DNA of 64,000 nt, from NCBI GenBank assembly GCA_003385635.1, contig QQUY01000001.1:1527001-1591000 (forward strand), read 5' to 3'. The position numbers were made by a program, and so were the translations under genes. Under the pieces are notes generated by a model. That model ran no database searches and was not told where the DNA came from. It saw only the letters and a list, made by a program, of their open reading frames with translations. The stretch's first letter is position 1. Each line of letters opens with the position of its first letter. The DNA is from Acidobacteriota bacterium (GTDB lineage Bacteria > Acidobacteriota > Blastocatellia > Pyrinomonadales > Pyrinomonadaceae). This document shows, in pieces, positions 1 to 8,174 of this stretch.

Positions 1-79
1 CACATGCGCCCGTCGAGGGGAAACGCGTGCAGGAGCACCACGGACGGGCCGGAACCGTATTCTCTAAATGAAAGTGCCA

Positions 80-541
80 TCAGATGTTTGAAGGTTCATT
101 TCGCACGACGAGCACAGAACACGGCGCGTGATGAACAACCGAATCCGAGACCGATCCCAGAAGGAGCCTTTCCCAGCGGTTGTACCCGTGCGATCCGACG
201 ATCAGCAGGTCCGCTTCAAATTCCTCCGCCTTCTCTACGATCCTGCTCTCGGGAGAACCGATCAGGATTTCCGTCGATACGGTCACCCCAGGATCAGAAA
301 AGTGCTCGTCGATCGCCACTTTGGTTTCGGTCAAGACCTTTTCGGCATTCTCTCTTGCGACCTTTTCGATCTCTTTGGTATTGGGAAGATAACCAGCGTA
401 CGCGTCAAAAGCCATGGGCACTGCCATGTCGATGACGGTGATCAAGAGAAGCTCGTCGCCATCGTTAAACTTAAGACTCTCAATCATTTCAACCGCAGCG
501 TTGCTTTCAGAAGTGCCATCGGTTGCAAGGATTGCTTTCAT
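80..541 (-). CDS. Universal stress protein (UspA family, ATP-binding type)
   Basis: Single-domain Usp protein of about 153 residues, cytoplasmic, of the class that binds ATP and is linked to stress survival. The C-terminal half carries the nucleotide-binding signature G-x2-G-x9-G-S (GSHGYNRWERLLLGS), which separates ATP-binding Usp proteins from the UspA type. The open frame extends seven codons further upstream (to 562). I place the start at the internal ATG at 541 because the strong Shine-Dalgarno GGAGGAG lies 8-9 nt before it, inside those seven codons. It lies downstream of the MarR gene on the same strand with a 75-nt gap, so the two could be co-transcribed. The specific stress it serves cannot be read from sequence. 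Confidence 0.9.
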   Translation of the reverse strand: MKAILATDGTSESNAAVEMIESLKFNDGDELLLITVIDMAVPMAFDAYAGYLPNTKEIEKVARENAEKVLTETKVAIDEHFSDPGVTVSTEILIGSPESRIVEKAEEFEADLLIVGSHGYNRWERLLLGSVSDSVVHHAPCSVLVVRNEPSNI

Positions 542-616
542 ATTTTGGTTCTCCTCCGCCAAGTGTACATTCAGACCGGGAATTAGGGAAGGAACCCTTT
601 CAGAAACGTCTAACGA

Positions 617-1069
617 TCACGTTTCCGAATCGTTTTCAGATTCGACCAGATTCGCGTAGATCTTCTCCAGGATCAAAAATGCAGTGTTCCTTTCAATGTC
701 AGACAGTCCGTGCAGAGTCCGGTCCTCGAGTCTGATAACGACCGATTCGGCCTCAATTCGCTTCCTTTTCCCGACCTCCGTGAGATGGATCCTTTTAAGT
801 CTTCCATCGTCGGGGCATTCTCTAGAGATCACAAGCCCCTGTTTCTCTAGCTTTGAGACCAACACATTCACCGTGGGAGGGGCAACACACAACTCCCTCG
901 TCAGCTCCGCCTGAGACTTTCCGTCCTTCTCCCAAAGACAAAAAAGCAAATTTGCCTGCCCAGCGTGTAGGCCAGCGGTCGAAAGGGCCTTCTCGGAAGC
1001 GGTCCTGTGTGCAATCGAGATCCTTGAAAGCAGTCGACTCAAGCTCGTATCCATAAGACTTCCGACCAT
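617..1069 (-). CDS. MarR-family transcriptional regulator
   Basis: About 150 residues, the usual MarR length. The winged-helix core is visible: an alpha-helical N-terminus, a recognition-helix stretch around VAPPTVNVLVSKLEKQGLV, then the wing RECPDDGRLKRIHLTEVG, including the D-x-R motif typical of MarR wings. Such proteins bind as dimers to short palindromes, often in the divergent promoter they control. It is divergent from a pirin gene, and two pseudo-palindromes lie in the 81-bp gap, so autoregulation plus control of the pirin is the natural inference. The ligand is unknown. A second in-frame ATG at 1054, preceded by GGAAG, is an alternative start. Confidence 0.88.
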   Translation of the reverse strand: MVGSLMDTSLSRLLSRISIAHRTASEKALSTAGLHAGQANLLFCLWEKDGKSQAELTRELCVAPPTVNVLVSKLEKQGLVISRECPDDGRLKRIHLTEVGKRKRIEAESVVIRLEDRTLHGLSDIERNTAFLILEKIYANLVESENDSET

Positions 1070-1079
1070 TGTTGGAATG

Positions 1080-1114
1080 TTAGTCGGCTAATAGTACCAT
1101 TGTTACCTAGCTAA
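1080..1114. promoter_or_regulatory. Paired pseudo-palindromes, candidate MarR operators
   Basis: Two 12-bp near-palindromes of the form TTA-N6-TAA sit in the divergent gap: TTAGTCGGCTAA at 1080-1091 and TTACCTAGCTAA at 1103-1114. Their centres are 23 bp apart, about two helical turns, which would place two MarR dimers on the same face of the DNA. Binding by the adjacent regulator is an inference from position and symmetry. Confidence 0.5.
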
Positions 1115-1150
1115 TATAAATTCTTAGGTATTGAGCCGGAGGCACTGTCG

Positions 1151-1990
1151 ATGAGGAAGATCAGAAAAGCGGCCAAAGTGGTCAGGCCGACAGCAATGCA
1201 GGAAGGAGCGGGCGTACTGCTTAAGCGAGTGATTGGCACGAATTCGTTAAGCTATGTGGACCCATTTCTCCTGCTCGACCATTTTGGTTCCGACGAGCCT
1301 GATGACTACATGAAGGGTTTTCCAGACCATCCTCATCGAGGCATCGAAACGGTAACGTACATGCTTTCCGGTTCGAGTAAGCATCGGGATTCGGAAGGTA
1401 ACGAAGGAATAATCGAAAGCGGGGGAGTTCAGTGGATGACGGCAGGCAGCGGGATCATTCATGAAGAAATGCCTCAATTGGACGGCGAAAAACTGGAAGG
1501 CTTTCAGCTTTGGGTGAATCTACCGGCAAAGTCCAAGATGATGAAGCCCCGGTACCGCGAATTCAAAAAGGACGAGATACCGAAGGTTGAGAAGCATTCG
1601 GGTGAGAGAGTCAGGGTCATCGCCGGCGAGTATGAGGGAATTGAGGGCGCAATAACGGAACTTGAGGCGGCAGGCGGGTTCCTGGATGTCGATCTGCCAC
1701 CAGAAGAGGGATTCAAATGCCAGACATCCAGATCGGACAACGCTGTCCTTTATATTTACGAAGGATCTGGAGAAATCGAAGGCGAGCGTTATGAGGGGCC
1801 CGTCCTAATCGTCCTTGAAGAAGGTGAATTGGTACATTTCGTAAGTGGAACCCGAGGGGCGCGGTTCCTACTCATATTTGGCGAGCCGCTCGACGAGCCT
1901 ATCGCACGGTACGGCCCGTTCGTTATGAACACTCGCGAGGAGATAGCGACTGCTTTAGAGGAATTAAGCAAGGGCGAGTTCGTTAAGTAA
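1151..1990 (+). CDS. Pirin family protein (bicupin)
   Basis: Protein of 279 residues, matching the pirin family length. The N-terminal cupin has the metal-site signature FPDHPHRGIETVTY near residues 57-70 and the second half of the motif, SGGVQWMTAGSGIIHEE, about 35 residues later, giving the His/His/His/Glu iron ligand set. The C-terminal cupin is less conserved, as usual. Pirins include quercetin 2,3-dioxygenases and redox-sensing cofactors; the physiological substrate here is unknown. A GGAGG-like sequence precedes the ATG. Divergent pairing with a MarR regulator suggests induction by an aromatic or oxidative signal (inference). Confidence 0.92.
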   Translation: MRKIRKAAKVVRPTAMQEGAGVLLKRVIGTNSLSYVDPFLLLDHFGSDEPDDYMKGFPDHPHRGIETVTYMLSGSSKHRDSEGNEGIIESGGVQWMTAGSGIIHEEMPQLDGEKLEGFQLWVNLPAKSKMMKPRYREFKKDEIPKVEKHSGERVRVIAGEYEGIEGAITELEAAGGFLDVDLPPEEGFKCQTSRSDNAVLYIYEGSGEIEGERYEGPVLIVLEEGELVHFVSGTRGARFLLIFGEPLDEPIARYGPFVMNTREEIATALEELSKGEFVK

Positions 1991-2034
1991 TCGTTTTAAT
2001 AAGTTGCATAACAATGGTCAAGAGAGGTTAAGCG

Positions 2035-2433
2035 GTGGTTAAACATATTGAAGCGGCTGAAGAAGGAATTAAGCAATCGAGGGACCGGCTTCTAAGGCTG
2101 CACAAGGTCCTGATGGATTGGGACAGGCTTAGGTACGAAACAGAACATGGAATGCAGTCTCCAGGAAAGTTTCTTGAACTGCTCTTAAGCGAGCCGAGGT
2201 TCGAATGGCTTCGTGTTCTTTCAACGCTGATCGTGAGGATCGATGAATCGTTCGATCTCGACGATGGCGTTTCGATGGAAATGCTTGAGGGCTACAGGCA
2301 GGAGATTCGCGACATATTCGACGAACGGTCCGGGGAATACACGGATTTCAAAGAGAAGTTTAATCTTGCGGTAACCCGCGTCAACGAAGCTGAAGGACTT
2401 CGCGAGGAGATTCTTTCGAAAATCGACTGGTAA
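2035..2433 (+). CDS. Conserved hypothetical helical protein
   Basis: Predicted 132-residue soluble protein rich in charged residues and heptad-like helices, with no signal peptide or membrane segment. The central stretch FLELLLSEPRFEWLRVLSTLIVRIDE looks like a conserved core, with acidic helices on both sides. The start is a GTG preceded by AGAGAGG about 7 nt upstream; the nearby ATG at 2014 is out of play because its frame stops after five codons. It lies 44 bp after the pirin gene on the same strand. I do not recognise a characterised family and offer no function. Confidence 0.75.
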   Translation: MVKHIEAAEEGIKQSRDRLLRLHKVLMDWDRLRYETEHGMQSPGKFLELLLSEPRFEWLRVLSTLIVRIDESFDLDDGVSMEMLEGYRQEIRDIFDERSGEYTDFKEKFNLAVTRVNEAEGLREEILSKIDW

Positions 2434-2725
2434 CCTGTGAGTTAGACAGTACGCCGCGACGGAAAGGCCGCGTTCGGTTTGCTCTTGCTGAAGTTCGGAG
2501 CACCTCCTTGATCAAAGTGCACCCAGAAATGATCGTTTTCAGAGAGCGCGGGTCATGCTGACTCGGAAAAGAGGTGTGCTTGACGTATCATGCTCTCGAA
2601 GATCATATACAGACCTTTTATCCAGTGAAGTTCCTTGTCGACTGTCCAATAGTGAACATCTACAGGGAACTGAACGCTGAATAAAAGAGTGCGATCCAAC
2701 GACATTTGGTTTATGGAGACATTCA

Positions 2726-3127
2726 ATGAAAAAACAAGTACTTGGTACGTTTCTGATCCTGATCCTTTCGGTTTTTTTGGTAATGGGCTCTTTTGATGGG
2801 GTATCTGGTTCCTGGAAGGTGAGTGGAAACGTATCCGGAAATGCGATCAACCAGGACTGCATTATTGAGCAAAAGGAAGACAAGATCTCCGGTACCTGCA
2901 AGTGGGACGGTCAACCTGACGCAAAGATCACGGGCACTGTTAACGACAAGAAGGTGGTCTGGAAGTTTGATATGACCTACAACGGGAGTCCGATCACGCT
3001 GGTGTTTGAGGGGACCATGGATGATGCAATCTCGAATATCGAAGGGAAAGTAAAGGTGGATCCGTACGGTATCGAAGGGGAGTTCACCGCCAAGAAAGAG
3101 GCGGGAAAGGACGCCACGGAAAAGTAG
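2726..3127 (+). CDS. Secreted small beta-rich hypothetical protein
   Basis: Protein of 133 residues with an N-terminal Sec-type signal (KKQ then a hydrophobic run to about residue 22, cleavage probably near VMGSFDG). The mature part alternates short beta strands with recurring G-T/S-G and GT(C/V/M) turns, the pattern of a small periplasmic beta-barrel or sandwich. It ends in a Lys/Glu-rich tail. GGAG lies 7 nt before the ATG. The 292-bp region upstream contains no gene I can support and presumably holds its promoter. Function unknown. Confidence 0.75.
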   Translation: MKKQVLGTFLILILSVFLVMGSFDGVSGSWKVSGNVSGNAINQDCIIEQKEDKISGTCKWDGQPDAKITGTVNDKKVVWKFDMTYNGSPITLVFEGTMDDAISNIEGKVKVDPYGIEGEFTAKKEAGKDATEK

Positions 3128-3174
3128 TTACCGGTCAAGTTCGAGCCACGTAGGTACTGAAGCTATAGCAGAGT

Positions 3175-3219
3175 GAAACGGGAGTGATGCATTGCCATTT
3201 GGTTGATCACTCCCGTTTC
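3175..3219. terminator. Convergent-gene hairpin
   Basis: A perfect 14-bp inverted repeat (GAAACGGGAGTGAT at 3175-3188 and its complement at 3206-3219) with a 17-nt loop separates the convergent secreted-protein and transaldolase genes. There is no long T tract on either side, so it may act as a transcript-end stabiliser or a weak bidirectional terminator. Confidence 0.6.
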
Positions 3220-3248
3220 CTTGAACGCGGCGGCCCTCTTTGAGACGT

Positions 3249-3899
3249 CTATTCTCTTCCACTCGCTTTCCAGTCGGAAAGGAATGCATCAAGGCCCTTG
3301 TCAGTAAGAGGGTGTTTCACGATCTTCTTGAAAACGGAAAACGGAACCGTTGCAACGTCGGCACCTGCCAGTGCGCTGTCAACGATGTGCACCGGATGCC
3401 GGATGCTCGCGGCCAGGATCTCCGTTTCAAATCCATAATTGTCATATATCTCGACGATCTGTCGGATCAATTCCATTCCGTCCTGCGAAATGTCATCAAG
3501 CCTTCCTATGAATGGCGAGATATATCCGGCACCGGCCTTTGCTGCAAGCAGGGCTTGCGAAGGCGAAAAACAAAGCGTTACGTTTACCTTCGTCCCTTCT
3601 TCACTAAATGTCTTGGTAGCTTTCAAGCCATCCCACGTTAGAGGGCACTTTATTACGACGTTATCCGCGATTTCGGCGAGTTTGCGTCCCTGCTCTAGCA
3701 TTCCCTCATAGTCGACCGCGGTAACCTCGGCGGAAACATCACCATCGACGATTTCACAGATCTCCCTTATCCGGGTCTCGAAGTCGACGTCGCCTTCCTT
3801 GGCTATCAGCGAGGGGTTTGTGGTGACGCCATCAAGCAGACCGAGGTCTGCTGCCTCTCGAATCTCTTCCAAATTCGCAGTATCAACAAAAAACTTCAT
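3249..3899 (-). CDS. tal: Transaldolase (small TalC/FSA-like type)
   Basis: Class I aldolase of 216 residues, the length of the short transaldolase/fructose-6-phosphate aldolase family. It transfers a dihydroxyacetone unit in the non-oxidative pentose phosphate pathway. The Schiff-base lysine is K84 in [11 protein letters not shown]; the N-terminal [10 protein letters not shown] and [13 protein letters not shown] signatures are intact. Two positions favour transaldolase over fructose-6-phosphate aldolase: Glu at 58 (SAEVTA), where FSA has Gln, and Phe in SPFIGRLDD, where FSA has Tyr. It is the last gene of the hslV-hslU operon run, 42 bp after the FAA hydrolase gene. Confidence 0.93.
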   Translation of the reverse strand: MKFFVDTANLEEIREAADLGLLDGVTTNPSLIAKEGDVDFETRIREICEIVDGDVSAEVTAVDYEGMLEQGRKLAEIADNVVIKCPLTWDGLKATKTFSEEGTKVNVTLCFSPSQALLAAKAGAGYISPFIGRLDDISQDGMELIRQIVEIYDNYGFETEILAASIRHPVHIVDSALAGADVATVPFSVFKKIVKHPLTDKGLDAFLSDWKASGRE

Positions 3900-3941
3900 T
3901 ATTCTCTCCGTTTATCAATCGAATTATGTGAAATGGTTCTT

Positions 3942-4724
3942 TCAGCCCGTTTCGCCGGCCTGTACAGGATTGGACAAACTGCCTACGCTTTCGATCTGGA
4001 CTTTACAAATGTCTCCCGGAAGGAGTCGGGAGACCCCGGAAGGTGTCCCGGTAAGTAAAAGGTCGCCCGCATTCAAGGTCATTTGTCTTGAAATGTAACG
4101 TATCAAAAAAGGAATATCAAAGATCATCTCTGATGTCCTGCCATTCTGTCTCAGGGACCCGTTTACATAGACCGACAACAGAACGTCGGAGACGTCGGAC
4201 GAGGTTTCAACGAACCGTCCGATTGGGCAAAAGGTGTCGAACGACTTTGCCCTTGTGAACTGCACATCGGATTTCTGCAGGTCTCTTGCTGTTACATCGT
4301 TGGCACAGACGAAGCCTAGAACGTGACCGATCGCCGAGTCGCTTTCGGAAAGGTCCTTGCATCTGCGTCCGATAACGACACCAAGCTCTCCTTCGTGTTC
4401 TACCTGTGAGGACTGACTCGGAATAGTGATCGGATCTCCGTCAGCGATCAGGGACGAAGGAGCTTTCAGAAAAAGGAGCGGGGAAGCAGGTACCGGATTG
4501 TTTAGTTCCTTTGCGTGCGCCGCATAATTCCTTCCCACGCACACGATCTTTGATGGATTCACGGGTACAGTAAAATCAGCTGCTGAAACAGAGACGGATG
4601 GTGCCCCGGAACCGGATTCGTAAGGGTCTCCCAACTTCCAGTTGCGCGGTAACAGCAGCAAGGAATCACCAACGCATTCGGCAAATCGAAGATTATCGCG
4701 ATGCCTTATCCTACAGATCCTCAT
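3942..4724 (-). CDS. Fumarylacetoacetate hydrolase family protein
   Basis: Protein of 260 residues with the FAH fold, a metal-dependent C-C hydrolase/isomerase/decarboxylase superfamily. The metal site is visible as E-x-E in VEHEGELGVVIG and the downstream Asp in ANDVTARDLQ; the conserved start KIVCVGRNYAAHAKE and the C-terminal DLLLTGTPSGV are present. Relatives act on acylpyruvates, oxaloacetate or homoprotocatechuate products, and sequence alone does not decide among them. It follows the FN3 lipoprotein gene after 2 nt, so it is translationally linked to the hslVU operon. Confidence 0.9.
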   Translation of the reverse strand: MRICRIRHRDNLRFAECVGDSLLLLPRNWKLGDPYESGSGAPSVSVSAADFTVPVNPSKIVCVGRNYAAHAKELNNPVPASPLLFLKAPSSLIADGDPITIPSQSSQVEHEGELGVVIGRRCKDLSESDSAIGHVLGFVCANDVTARDLQKSDVQFTRAKSFDTFCPIGRFVETSSDVSDVLLSVYVNGSLRQNGRTSEMIFDIPFLIRYISRQMTLNAGDLLLTGTPSGVSRLLPGDICKVQIESVGSLSNPVQAGETG

Positions 4725-4726
4725 TC

Positions 4727-5845
4727 TTAAAAGGCAGAGTCGGACACGATCTCGGACGGATCGCTCACATTGCCGTTCTTATCGATCGCCCGAACGAAGT
4801 AGTAGTAGGTTACATTCTGTGTCACGCTGCGGTCCTGGTAAGTCGTTGAATCCAGGAGATCTGGCGTCAGCAATAACCAATTGGTCGGATCGATATTCGG
4901 GTCTGTGCTCCGATAGACCCTGTATCCGGCAATGTCAATCTCAACATTTGCCGCAAAGAAGAGCGAAATTGTTGTAGGAGATGCGGCGATCGTGACGGCA
5001 TCCGGCGGAGCAGGCGCAAATGTGTCTACCGGCGAGATACTGATCTGCTCCGAATCGAGGCTTTCTACCTGGCCAGCGTTGTTACCGAGCGAAACAGTGC
5101 GCACAAAATACTCATAGCTCTCTCCAAAGCTGAACAGTTCGTCTCTAAACTCGTTGGCGTCAACAAGCCCTTCAGTATTAAGTCGACGAACGGCTCCTTC
5201 TTCATTTCGCCTGTAAACGTTATATCCCAGCACATTCGCCGGGGTGCTCCCATCGACATTAGTGGCAGGCTCGGTCCACCTGACGGTCACCGCCGCCTGT
5301 GCCACCTCGAGAGTTACGCCCGAAGGGGGTGCCGAAACTCTGGACGTCGGTTCGATAAGAAGGAAATTTGAAAATGCGGCTCTCTGCCCTTCATCGTTTA
5401 CAAAACGAACTGCGTATCGCAGCCGTACAGGCTGACCTGCGAACTGCAACTGATCCGTATACGTCTTTTGCTTGAGTGCAAAGTCCGAGTCGCTGATAGG
5501 AAGGGAACCGATAAGGGTGCTCTTCGAAGCAAATTCCTCCTCCGTCAGAGTGAGAGACGCACTAACCGGTTCGGCTAGCCTATATACATCGGCCCTGCTT
5601 ATATTGAGCAAACTGCCGTCCGGTGCATTCCTGGCGGGCATCTGCCACGTAACACGAATTTGATTGCCGAATTGTGTGCCATTGATCTGAACCCGCTGAA
5701 GGACACGTTCGGTTGGGGGCTCGGGAGGTCTCCGCTTTCCGCAACTAAGTGCAAACTGCAAAGCTGAAAAAACCAATAGAATGGTCATGCTTTGCTTAAG
5801 CTTGAACTGCTTAAGCCCGCTAAGCGGTTGGAAAAGCAAATGCAT
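4727..5845 (-). CDS. Fibronectin type III repeat lipoprotein
   Basis: Protein of about 372 residues with a basic-hydrophobic leader ending at FALSC, a plausible lipobox with Cys35 as the lipidated residue. The mature part begins GKRRPPEPP and then shows three fibronectin-III-like modules, recognisable by repeated W-x-x-P and YxVYR motifs (GYNVYRRNEEG, GYRVYRSTDPN) and YYYFVRAIDKNGNVS near the end. It is likely outer-membrane or periplasmic and involved in binding. Neither start (5845 or an internal ATG at 5788 just before the hydrophobic core) has a clear Shine-Dalgarno. It starts 3 nt after the hslU stop. Confidence 0.82.
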   Translation of the reverse strand: MHLLFQPLSGLKQFKLKQSMTILLVFSALQFALSCGKRRPPEPPTERVLQRVQINGTQFGNQIRVTWQMPARNAPDGSLLNISRADVYRLAEPVSASLTLTEEEFASKSTLIGSLPISDSDFALKQKTYTDQLQFAGQPVRLRYAVRFVNDEGQRAAFSNFLLIEPTSRVSAPPSGVTLEVAQAAVTVRWTEPATNVDGSTPANVLGYNVYRRNEEGAVRRLNTEGLVDANEFRDELFSFGESYEYFVRTVSLGNNAGQVESLDSEQISISPVDTFAPAPPDAVTIAASPTTISLFFAANVEIDIAGYRVYRSTDPNIDPTNWLLLTPDLLDSTTYQDRSVTQNVTYYYFVRAIDKNGNVSDPSEIVSDSAF

Positions 5846-5848
5846 AAG

Positions 5849-7267
5849 CTAAAGGATGTAGCGTCGCAGATCCTGATCTTCAACAAGTCCTTCAAGCCGC
5901 TCCTTGATGTAGTTGCCGTCAATGACCTGATGCTTGTCTGGAAGTTCGCTGCCTTGGAAACTGATCTCCTCGAGAACCTTTTCGAGAAGCGTATGGAGGC
6001 GTCTGGCTCCGATATCTTCGGTGTTTCGATTGATCTCCTCGGTCATTTCCGCAAGCGTCGAAATGGCATCTTCCTTGAACTCGAGCTCGATGCCTTCAGT
6101 TTTAAGCAGTGCCTGGTACTGCTTAATAAGCGAATTCTTAGGCTGTATAAGAATTCGCTTAAAGTCCTCGAGGGTAAGCGACTCAAGCTCGACCCTGATC
6201 GGGAATCGGCCTTGCAGTTCCGGGATCAGATCTGACGGTTTGGCCACGTGGAAAGCACCTGCGGCAATGAAAAGAATGTGTTCGGTGCTCACCATCCCGT
6301 ACCGTGTATTTACGGTGGTCCCTTCCACAATCGGGAGAAGGTCTCTCTGAACACCTTCTCTTGATACGTCCGGGTTTCCGCCGGAAGAACCGCCGCCAGC
6401 GATCTTGTCGAGTTCGTCGAGAAATATGATTCCCGATGTTTCAGTCCTGTGGATGGCTTCCCTGGTTATCTGCTCCATGTCGACAAGGTTCTCCTGTTCT
6501 TCCCGGATCAGATAACTTCTTGCCTCGGATATCTTTACGCGACGCCGGACGGTCTTCGAGGGGAATATGTTCCCGAACATATCCTTTATGTTGACGCCCA
6601 TGTCATCCATTCCCTGGCCGCCTACAAAATCGATCATTCCTCCGGATCGGTCCTGAGTCTCGATCTCTATCACCCTGTCTTCGAGCTTTCCGTCCCTCAA
6701 CTGTTGACGGAGTTTTTCGCGGGTCCGTCCAAGATTAGGTTTCGAATCAATAAAGTCGATCCGGTTGTCTGCTTCAAAATCGGGTTCTTCACCGTATCCC
6801 GATGTGGGAAGCAGTGCGTCGAGAATGATCTCTTCGACATTTTCCTCGGCGCGGGTGCGGACATCCTCGAAAGCCTTTTGTTTTGTCATGTCCACGGCGA
6901 CGTCCGTAAGCTCTCGAACCATGCTCTCAACGTCCCTTCCGACATAACCGACCTCCGTGAACTTAGAGGCTTCGATCTTTATAAGCGGCGAATCGGCAAG
7001 ACGTGCAAGTCGGCGGGCTATCTCGGTCTTTCCAACGCCCGTCGAGCCGATCATCAGGATGTTTTTCGGAAGAACGTCCCGCGCAAGGTCAGGGGGGAGC
7101 TTCTGTCTCCTGATACGGTTTCGCAAAGCTATCGCGACGGCCCGTTTTGCAGCGGCCTGACCAACGACGTATTTGTCGAGTTCTTCAACTATCTCGCGCG
7201 GGGAGAGCTCGTCCAGCATTCGCTCTGCCGGCGCTTGTTTCGTTTCTCCACCTAACATAATTGCCAT
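5849..7267 (-). CDS. hslU: ATP-dependent protease ATPase subunit HslU (ClpY)
   Basis: AAA+ unfoldase of 472 residues that feeds substrates to HslV. Visible motifs: the N-terminal SPREIVEELDKYVVGQ, Walker A GSTGVGKTE, GYVGRDVESM pore-loop region, Walker B IIFLDELDKIA, and the C-terminal LRRYIL that inserts into HslV pockets. The I-domain is inserted between Walker A and B as usual. It lies 31 bp downstream of hslV and 3 bp upstream of the lipoprotein gene. Confidence 0.97.
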   Translation of the reverse strand: MAIMLGGETKQAPAERMLDELSPREIVEELDKYVVGQAAAKRAVAIALRNRIRRQKLPPDLARDVLPKNILMIGSTGVGKTEIARRLARLADSPLIKIEASKFTEVGYVGRDVESMVRELTDVAVDMTKQKAFEDVRTRAEENVEEIILDALLPTSGYGEEPDFEADNRIDFIDSKPNLGRTREKLRQQLRDGKLEDRVIEIETQDRSGGMIDFVGGQGMDDMGVNIKDMFGNIFPSKTVRRRVKISEARSYLIREEQENLVDMEQITREAIHRTETSGIIFLDELDKIAGGGSSGGNPDVSREGVQRDLLPIVEGTTVNTRYGMVSTEHILFIAAGAFHVAKPSDLIPELQGRFPIRVELESLTLEDFKRILIQPKNSLIKQYQALLKTEGIELEFKEDAISTLAEMTEEINRNTEDIGARRLHTLLEKVLEEISFQGSELPDKHQVIDGNYIKERLEGLVEDQDLRRYIL

Positions 7268-7298
7268 TCTTTATAGTCCGTAAAACTTCTTATCCAGA

Positions 7299-7850
7299 TC
7301 AGACCTCTTCAACTACGATCTCGCTGTTTGTATAGATGCAGATGTCTCCGGCGATTTTGAGGGATTCCTCAACTACCTGCCTGACCGACATCTCCGTATG
7401 TCGCGTTAGTGCTCTGGCGGCCGCCATTGCGTACATGCTGCCCGATCCGACTGACAGAATGCCTTCGTCTGAAGCGATGACATCGCCTTTCCCTGAAATA
7501 AGGAATGAATCTTTGCCGTCCGTGACGATCATGAGGGCTTCGAGGTGCCTCAAGAACTTGTCGGTTCGCCAGTCTTTTGTCAGCTCTATGGAAGCTCTTT
7601 CCAGCTGGCCCTGATGCTGCTCGAGCTTCCCTTCAAATCTGGAAAGAAGCGTGAACGCATCTGCGGTGGCTCCAGCAAAACCGGCGACAACCTTGCCCTG
7701 GTAAATGCGCCGCACCTTAAGGGCGTTTCCCTTTATGACGGTGTCGCCTAAAGTAACCTGTCCGTCGCCTCCCATTGCAGTTTCACCGTCTTTGGAAACG
7801 AGCAGAACGGTAGTCGATCTGATCCCTTTGTTCGGGCCGCTTTCATTCAT
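7299..7850 (-). CDS. hslV: ATP-dependent protease proteolytic subunit HslV (ClpQ)
   Basis: Ntn-hydrolase peptidase of 183 residues, 20S-proteasome-beta related. The nucleophile is the first Thr of STTVLLVS, so a 12-residue propeptide (MNESGPNKGIRS) must be removed. GDGQVTLG, GFAGATADAFTL and the C-terminal GDICIYTN are conserved. No Shine-Dalgarno precedes the ATG, and the -10 box of the promoter at 7865-7893 lies only 14 nt upstream, so the mRNA is probably leaderless or nearly so. First gene of the hslVU operon. Confidence 0.96.
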   Translation of the reverse strand: MNESGPNKGIRSTTVLLVSKDGETAMGGDGQVTLGDTVIKGNALKVRRIYQGKVVAGFAGATADAFTLLSRFEGKLEQHQGQLERASIELTKDWRTDKFLRHLEALMIVTDGKDSFLISGKGDVIASDEGILSVGSGSMYAMAAARALTRHTEMSVRQVVEESLKIAGDICIYTNSEIVVEEV

Positions 7851-7864
7851 AAAATCGAAATGTA

Positions 7865-7893
7865 ATCATAAGACTTTGGGCTGGATTGCTCAA
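7865..7893 (-). promoter_or_regulatory. Sigma-70-type promoter of hslVU
   Basis: Reading leftward: -35 TTGAGC, exactly 17 nt, then -10 TATGAT. Transcription would begin around 7858, leaving a leader of about 8 nt before the hslV ATG at 7850. Confidence 0.65.
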
Positions 7894-7904
7894 ATTGACA
7901 GTGC

Positions 7905-7921
7905 CTTGCGAAAGTCGCAAG
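7905..7921. promoter_or_regulatory. Palindrome upstream of the hslV promoter
   Basis: CTTGCGA-AAG-TCGCAAG is a perfect 7-bp inverted repeat with a 3-nt centre, lying 11 bp upstream of the -35 box. Its position suits an activator site. It does not resemble the CIRCE heat-shock operator. Confidence 0.4.
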
Positions 7922-8174
7922 ATAACGTGTTCCAGAGAAGGCAAAATGGGTCCCAAATTCGGATTCTTGTTCACGAAGGAAATGGACTGACGTAGTAGTG
8001 CGCTGGCTTCCCACTGCCAATTTATTGATCAGCCCGCAGGGACTTCAGCATGAAGAGATTTCGAATCGAAATCCAGAATGATGAAGCATTACATTAAAAG
8101 GGCCTGATGTTACACATTAAGTATTTGACCAAGGTGTTCAAGCATCTTGTGAAGTTAAATTCATTGGTCATCCG
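7922..8174. other. Intergenic region without a recognised gene
   Basis: Between the hslV promoter region and namZ I find no ORF with coding character and no RNA gene. The stretch is AT-richer than its flanks. A TTGACC at 8125 resembles a -35 box for namZ but has no convincing -10 partner at proper spacing. Confidence 0.4.
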
